Shown one piece after another: positions 7,512 through 10,162 of a stretch of 10,162 bases of DNA. Below the pieces are notes generated by a model that had not been told where the DNA came from, did not search any database, and was given only the letters and a program-made list of their open reading frames with translations. This DNA is from an uncultured Acetobacter sp. (lineage in GTDB: Bacteria > Pseudomonadota > Alphaproteobacteria > Acetobacterales > Acetobacteraceae), in the NCBI RefSeq assembly GCF_937875265.1, contig NZ_CALLXM010000171.1, forward strand, positions 1 through 10,162, written 5' to 3'. The first letter of the stretch is position 1; each line of letters opens with the position of its first letter. Position numbers and translations under genes: made by a program.

Positions 7512-7551
7512 CGACGTACTCCCAAACCAGTAGATAGCCTGTTGGGCGGGA

Positions 7552-7576
7552 TCGCCCCCTTGGGCCAAGAGGGCGA
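7552..7576 (-). other. 25-bp near-perfect inverted repeat in the speD leader
   Basis: TCGCCC (7552-7557) and CTTGG (7559-7563) are mirrored by CCAAG (7565-7569) and GGGCGA (7571-7576), with one mismatch (7558/7570) and a central G at 7564. It lies 40 bases before the speD ATG. The symmetry would suit either a protein-binding operator or an RNA hairpin; the sequence alone does not decide. Confidence 0.6.
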
Positions 7577-7577
7577 G

Positions 7578-7606
7578 TAACTAAGGTCTCGTGTCCGACC
7601 TGACAA
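7578..7606 (-). promoter_or_regulatory. weak candidate promoter for speDE
   Basis: On the minus strand, TTGTCA (7601-7606; five of six -35 bases) is followed after 17 bases by TAGTTA (7578-7583), a poor -10 match. If real, transcription would begin inside the adjacent inverted repeat. The 157 bases between the upstream gene's stop and speD leave room for a promoter, and no terminator is obvious there, so read-through is also possible. Confidence 0.2.
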
Positions 7607-7668
7607 GTCTTATCTTGTTCATTTTGGCTTTTTTTCCAAAAACCGTCACAAACCCGCGCAAGCTCTTC

Positions 7669-10122
7669 TCAATGCGCAGAGCTGCGGAGTTTGGTGTCCT
7701 GTATCTGCATAGCAAACAGCGCATCACGCTCACGGCCCAGTGTACGGCCAGCCAGCCAGCCTTTCAGAAGGGTCAGAGTAGCCGAATCCTGCGCAGCAGC
7801 AGCATCCGTTGCCAGACGCAGGGCCAGATTACGCTGCGGTTCCGTCAGCGCCCCACTCTCCGGCAAACCTCGGGTGGCCAGACGCCCGACAACCAGAACA
7901 GCCTCCGCCCAGCGCTGCTCTGCCTCATATAGCCGCCCGCGCAGATCCAGCCCGGCATCGGTTTCATCCTGCCCCAGCAGGGTCAGGGCTTTAGCGGTAT
8001 CTCCGCTGGCCGCAGCCAGACGCGCGGCATCATACGCCCGCTGCGTGGCCAGTTCTCCCGGTATGGCAGGAACTGTTGCACGGTCCAGCGCCTTTTGCGC
8101 CAGCTCCGGACGTCGGGCCTGCAACCCGGCCTGTGCCAGAAAATCCTCTGCTTCCGCCCGTGCCACAGGGTCAGCCTGCATGGCAACGGACTGACTGAAG
8201 GCAACGGCCGCAGCATCGGGCCGCCCGGCCTCCATCAGCATTTGCCCATACCCCACCAGCAATTTCGCCTTCCCTGCCCCATCCGGCACACGCCCCATAT
8301 GCGACGTGACCAGATCAAGCCTGATGGACTGAGTCAAAGATGCAGCATCTGAATGATGCTCCCCGGCAGCCCCTTTCTGCGCGGAGGCCGGAAAAATCAT
8401 GAACCGCAAAGCATCCTGATACGCAGCTGCCAGCACATCCTGCGGGGTGTCCGGCCCGGCATGCAGGCCATCCAGCCCAACCAGTGCGGCCTTCAGCTGG
8501 CCCGCCAGCGTCAGGGCATGAGCCAGACCCAACCCGATAGCGGCTTTTGGCCCGGCAGGAAGTACGGCAGGCTGGCCTTCATTGTCCAGCAGATTGCCAT
8601 AGGCTTCTATCGCCGTAACAGGCGCAATCATGTCATGCTCCAGCATCAACCCCACCAGAGCCGCGCGGGCATAGGCCGTGGCCTGAGCAGACGAAGACGC
8701 CGTCAGATTTTCAAGGGCGACGCGGGCTGTTTCCGCAGTTCCATTCCGAACCAGGAGGAGGGCTCGTGCTGTGTCATACGCTGCATCATCAGGCAGTGAG
8801 CCTAGCAGACGCACCGAGGCAGCATCTCCAAACCGGGCGACATACGTCGCAGCCTGCGGCAAAACCAGCGCCCGCACTGGTGCCGGATAAGCCTGCAACT
8901 GCGCAAAGCCAGTGGCTAGCAAAACCGAGGTGATGTAACTGTTCCCCCCGGTTTGCATCAGATACAGGCCGCGCCACACGCGGGTTTCCGGTGCATCGCC
9001 CAGATGCACACCATCCAGAGCCTGTGCCTGCGTAGGCTGCCCGGCTAGCAACGCTGCTACAGCATGCAGAAACGCCCCCTCCGTGCTGCCTTTGACGCCC
9101 TGCTGCGGTGCGGCATCCAGAACCTGCAAGGCCTGCCTGGGCTGACCCGCGGCAAATGCGGCCTGTGCCGCAACCACACGCGCTGAAGCACTCAGCCCAG
9201 CCCCGGCACGAGACACAGCCAGCAACTGCGTTTGCATCCGGGTGCGCAGGGTTTCTGCTGGTTCATCCTGAAGGCCCAGCCATTCCCAGTCCTGCCCGTG
9301 CGTTCCCGCCTTTACAGGTTCCAACGCCAGCCCCACCGGCATGGGATGCAGGCCAATTGCGTCAAGCACCGCTCCATCCGGCGTGGTGCGCAGGCTGAGC
9401 TGACCGGAATCAGCAGCAATCACCACCCCTTCCAGAGAAGGCCGCACAGTATATCCCACCGCCTGCCGCACCTGAGGCATGCCACCAGTAGAAGCCCGGG
9501 AGGTTGCAATCAGCAAGCGTCCGCCTGAGGCTGGGTCGGGCAGTGATAAAACCTGACCCGGCTGCTTCTGCGGGAAAAGCACAGCCCCCGGCGCCATGAC
9601 GGGTTCCATACCAGCGGGCTGCGGGGAATGTGCAGAATCGCTTTGCCCTGAACTGTCAGCCTGCAAAACCCAGCCGTCAGTCTGGCGCGTGAGCGAGAGG
9701 TGCGTATGAGCAGGCAGATGCAGCCGAATGAGTGTGCCGGTATCCAGCACCGTGACATCCAGACTGGAAAAAATGCCCCCACCCCCGTGGGCGCGAGTCA
9801 GAGCAGGTAAAGGCCGGTCTGCCACCACTACAAAATCCGGCCCGGACCAGAACGCGGCAAGGCCTGTCTGCGAATCAAAAGGCAGGAAAAGGTTATGCTG
9901 GGAGGTTTCATCCTCCTGCTGGGTCAAGCCATCGTGCTGCACAGGCTGCACGGGCGCTGCCTGCAAGCCATCCACCCCGCTTTCTGCCGCACAGGCTTTG
10001 CGAGGGGCCAGAAGACCAGCCTGAGACGCAAGCGCCTGCGTCAGTATGAGGCATGTGAGAATCCTGAGCGCCCTTCTGTTTCCCGACACGGCCTGTCTGC
10101 CACTCCCTGCATGCTCTGCCAC
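7669..10122 (-). CDS. exported protein with Ala-rich TPR-like helical repeats, function unknown
   Basis: An 817-residue protein whose function I do not recognise. The N terminus has basic residues (NRRALR, 15-20), a hydrophobic core (about 21-38) and a likely signal-peptidase site at ACA/AES (43-47), so it is predicted to be exported to the periplasm or beyond. Residues about 75-290 alternate beta-type segments (NLFLPFDSQTGLAAFWSGPDFVVVADRPLP, then HTHLSLTRQTDGWVLQA, then GGRLLIATSRAS). From about 295 to the end it is helical and alanine-rich, with TPR/Sel1-like units such as AQAAFAAGQPRQALQVLD (319-336), LVGYGQMLMEAGRPDAAAVAFSQSV (622-646), FLAQAGLQARRPELAQKALD (661-680) and RLAAASGDTAKALTLLG (701-717). 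The start is a GTG at 10122; an in-frame TAG at 10153-10155 prevents a much longer start, and another GTG at 10089 would also keep the signal peptide. Ribosome binding sites are weak for both. It is codirectional with speD, 157 bases upstream of it. A periplasmic scaffold role is only a guess. Confidence 0.85.
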   Translation of the reverse strand: MAEHAGSGRQAVSGNRRALRILTCLILTQALASQAGLLAPRKACAAESGVDGLQAAPVQPVQHDGLTQQEDETSQHNLFLPFDSQTGLAAFWSGPDFVVVADRPLPALTRAHGGGGIFSSLDVTVLDTGTLIRLHLPAHTHLSLTRQTDGWVLQADSSGQSDSAHSPQPAGMEPVMAPGAVLFPQKQPGQVLSLPDPASGGRLLIATSRASTGGMPQVRQAVGYTVRPSLEGVVIAADSGQLSLRTTPDGAVLDAIGLHPMPVGLALEPVKAGTHGQDWEWLGLQDEPAETLRTRMQTQLLAVSRAGAGLSASARVVAAQAAFAAGQPRQALQVLDAAPQQGVKGSTEGAFLHAVAALLAGQPTQAQALDGVHLGDAPETRVWRGLYLMQTGGNSYITSVLLATGFAQLQAYPAPVRALVLPQAATYVARFGDAASVRLLGSLPDDAAYDTARALLLVRNGTAETARVALENLTASSSAQATAYARAALVGLMLEHDMIAPVTAIEAYGNLLDNEGQPAVLPAGPKAAIGLGLAHALTLAGQLKAALVGLDGLHAGPDTPQDVLAAAYQDALRFMIFPASAQKGAAGEHHSDAASLTQSIRLDLVTSHMGRVPDGAGKAKLLVGYGQMLMEAGRPDAAAVAFSQSVAMQADPVARAEAEDFLAQAGLQARRPELAQKALDRATVPAIPGELATQRAYDAARLAAASGDTAKALTLLGQDETDAGLDLRGRLYEAEQRWAEAVLVVGRLATRGLPESGALTEPQRNLALRLATDAAAAQDSATLTLLKGWLAGRTLGRERDALFAMQIQDTKLRSSAH

Positions 10123-10162
10123 CTGAAAGCGGCCGCCTCTTTTTGCACCATTCTAAAATTCT

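Noticed and set aside
7603..7618. Small inverted repeat ACAAG/CTTGT upstream of speD
   Set aside because: Only 5 bp with no T run after it; too weak to call a terminator or operator.
10123..10162. Possible upstream gene entering from the right edge
   Set aside because: Only 40 bases are visible, they are AT-rich and do not show a recognisable protein end.

Overview
This looks like ordinary core chromosome of an alphaproteobacterium, most likely an acetic acid bacterium (Acetobacteraceae, Acetobacter-like). I infer this from the moderately high G+C coding style, the single-chain glycine dehydrogenase, and the order speD-speE-gcvT-gcvH-gcvP. The assignment rests on gene content and codon style, not on a database search. 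No phage, insertion sequence, tRNA, rRNA or CRISPR array is visible.

Layout. A plus-strand alpha/beta hydrolase of the hormone-sensitive-lipase type (149-1096) follows an AT-rich leader and ends in a rho-independent terminator. It converges on a run of minus-strand genes that fills the rest of the window. Read in the direction of transcription (right to left), that run is: a large predicted exported protein with helical TPR-like repeats (10122-7669, function unknown); speD (7511-7047) and speE (6954-6082), which make spermidine from S-adenosylmethionine and putrescine; a tandem glycine riboswitch (6016-5867); and gcvT, gcvH and gcvP (5761-1228), the T, H and P proteins of the glycine cleavage system. 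The run closes with a hairpin terminator just after gcvP.

How the genes work together. GcvP decarboxylates glycine and passes the aminomethyl group to the lipoyl arm of GcvH. GcvT then releases ammonia and makes 5,10-methylene-tetrahydrofolate. The L protein (lipoamide dehydrogenase) is not here. The riboswitch should turn the operon on when glycine is plentiful. SpeD turns S-adenosylmethionine into decarboxylated S-adenosylmethionine, and SpeE transfers its aminopropyl group to putrescine. The two modules are metabolically linked, because one-carbon units from glycine feed methionine and S-adenosylmethionine synthesis. No terminator is visible between speE and the riboswitch.

Most interesting non-coding structure: an 11-bp perfect hairpin between speD and speE, a 25-bp near-perfect inverted repeat in the speD leader, and possible alternative pairings between the riboswitch and the gcvT ribosome binding site. 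The 817-residue protein is the only gene of truly unknown role. I found no convincing sign of a wholly new multi-gene system.
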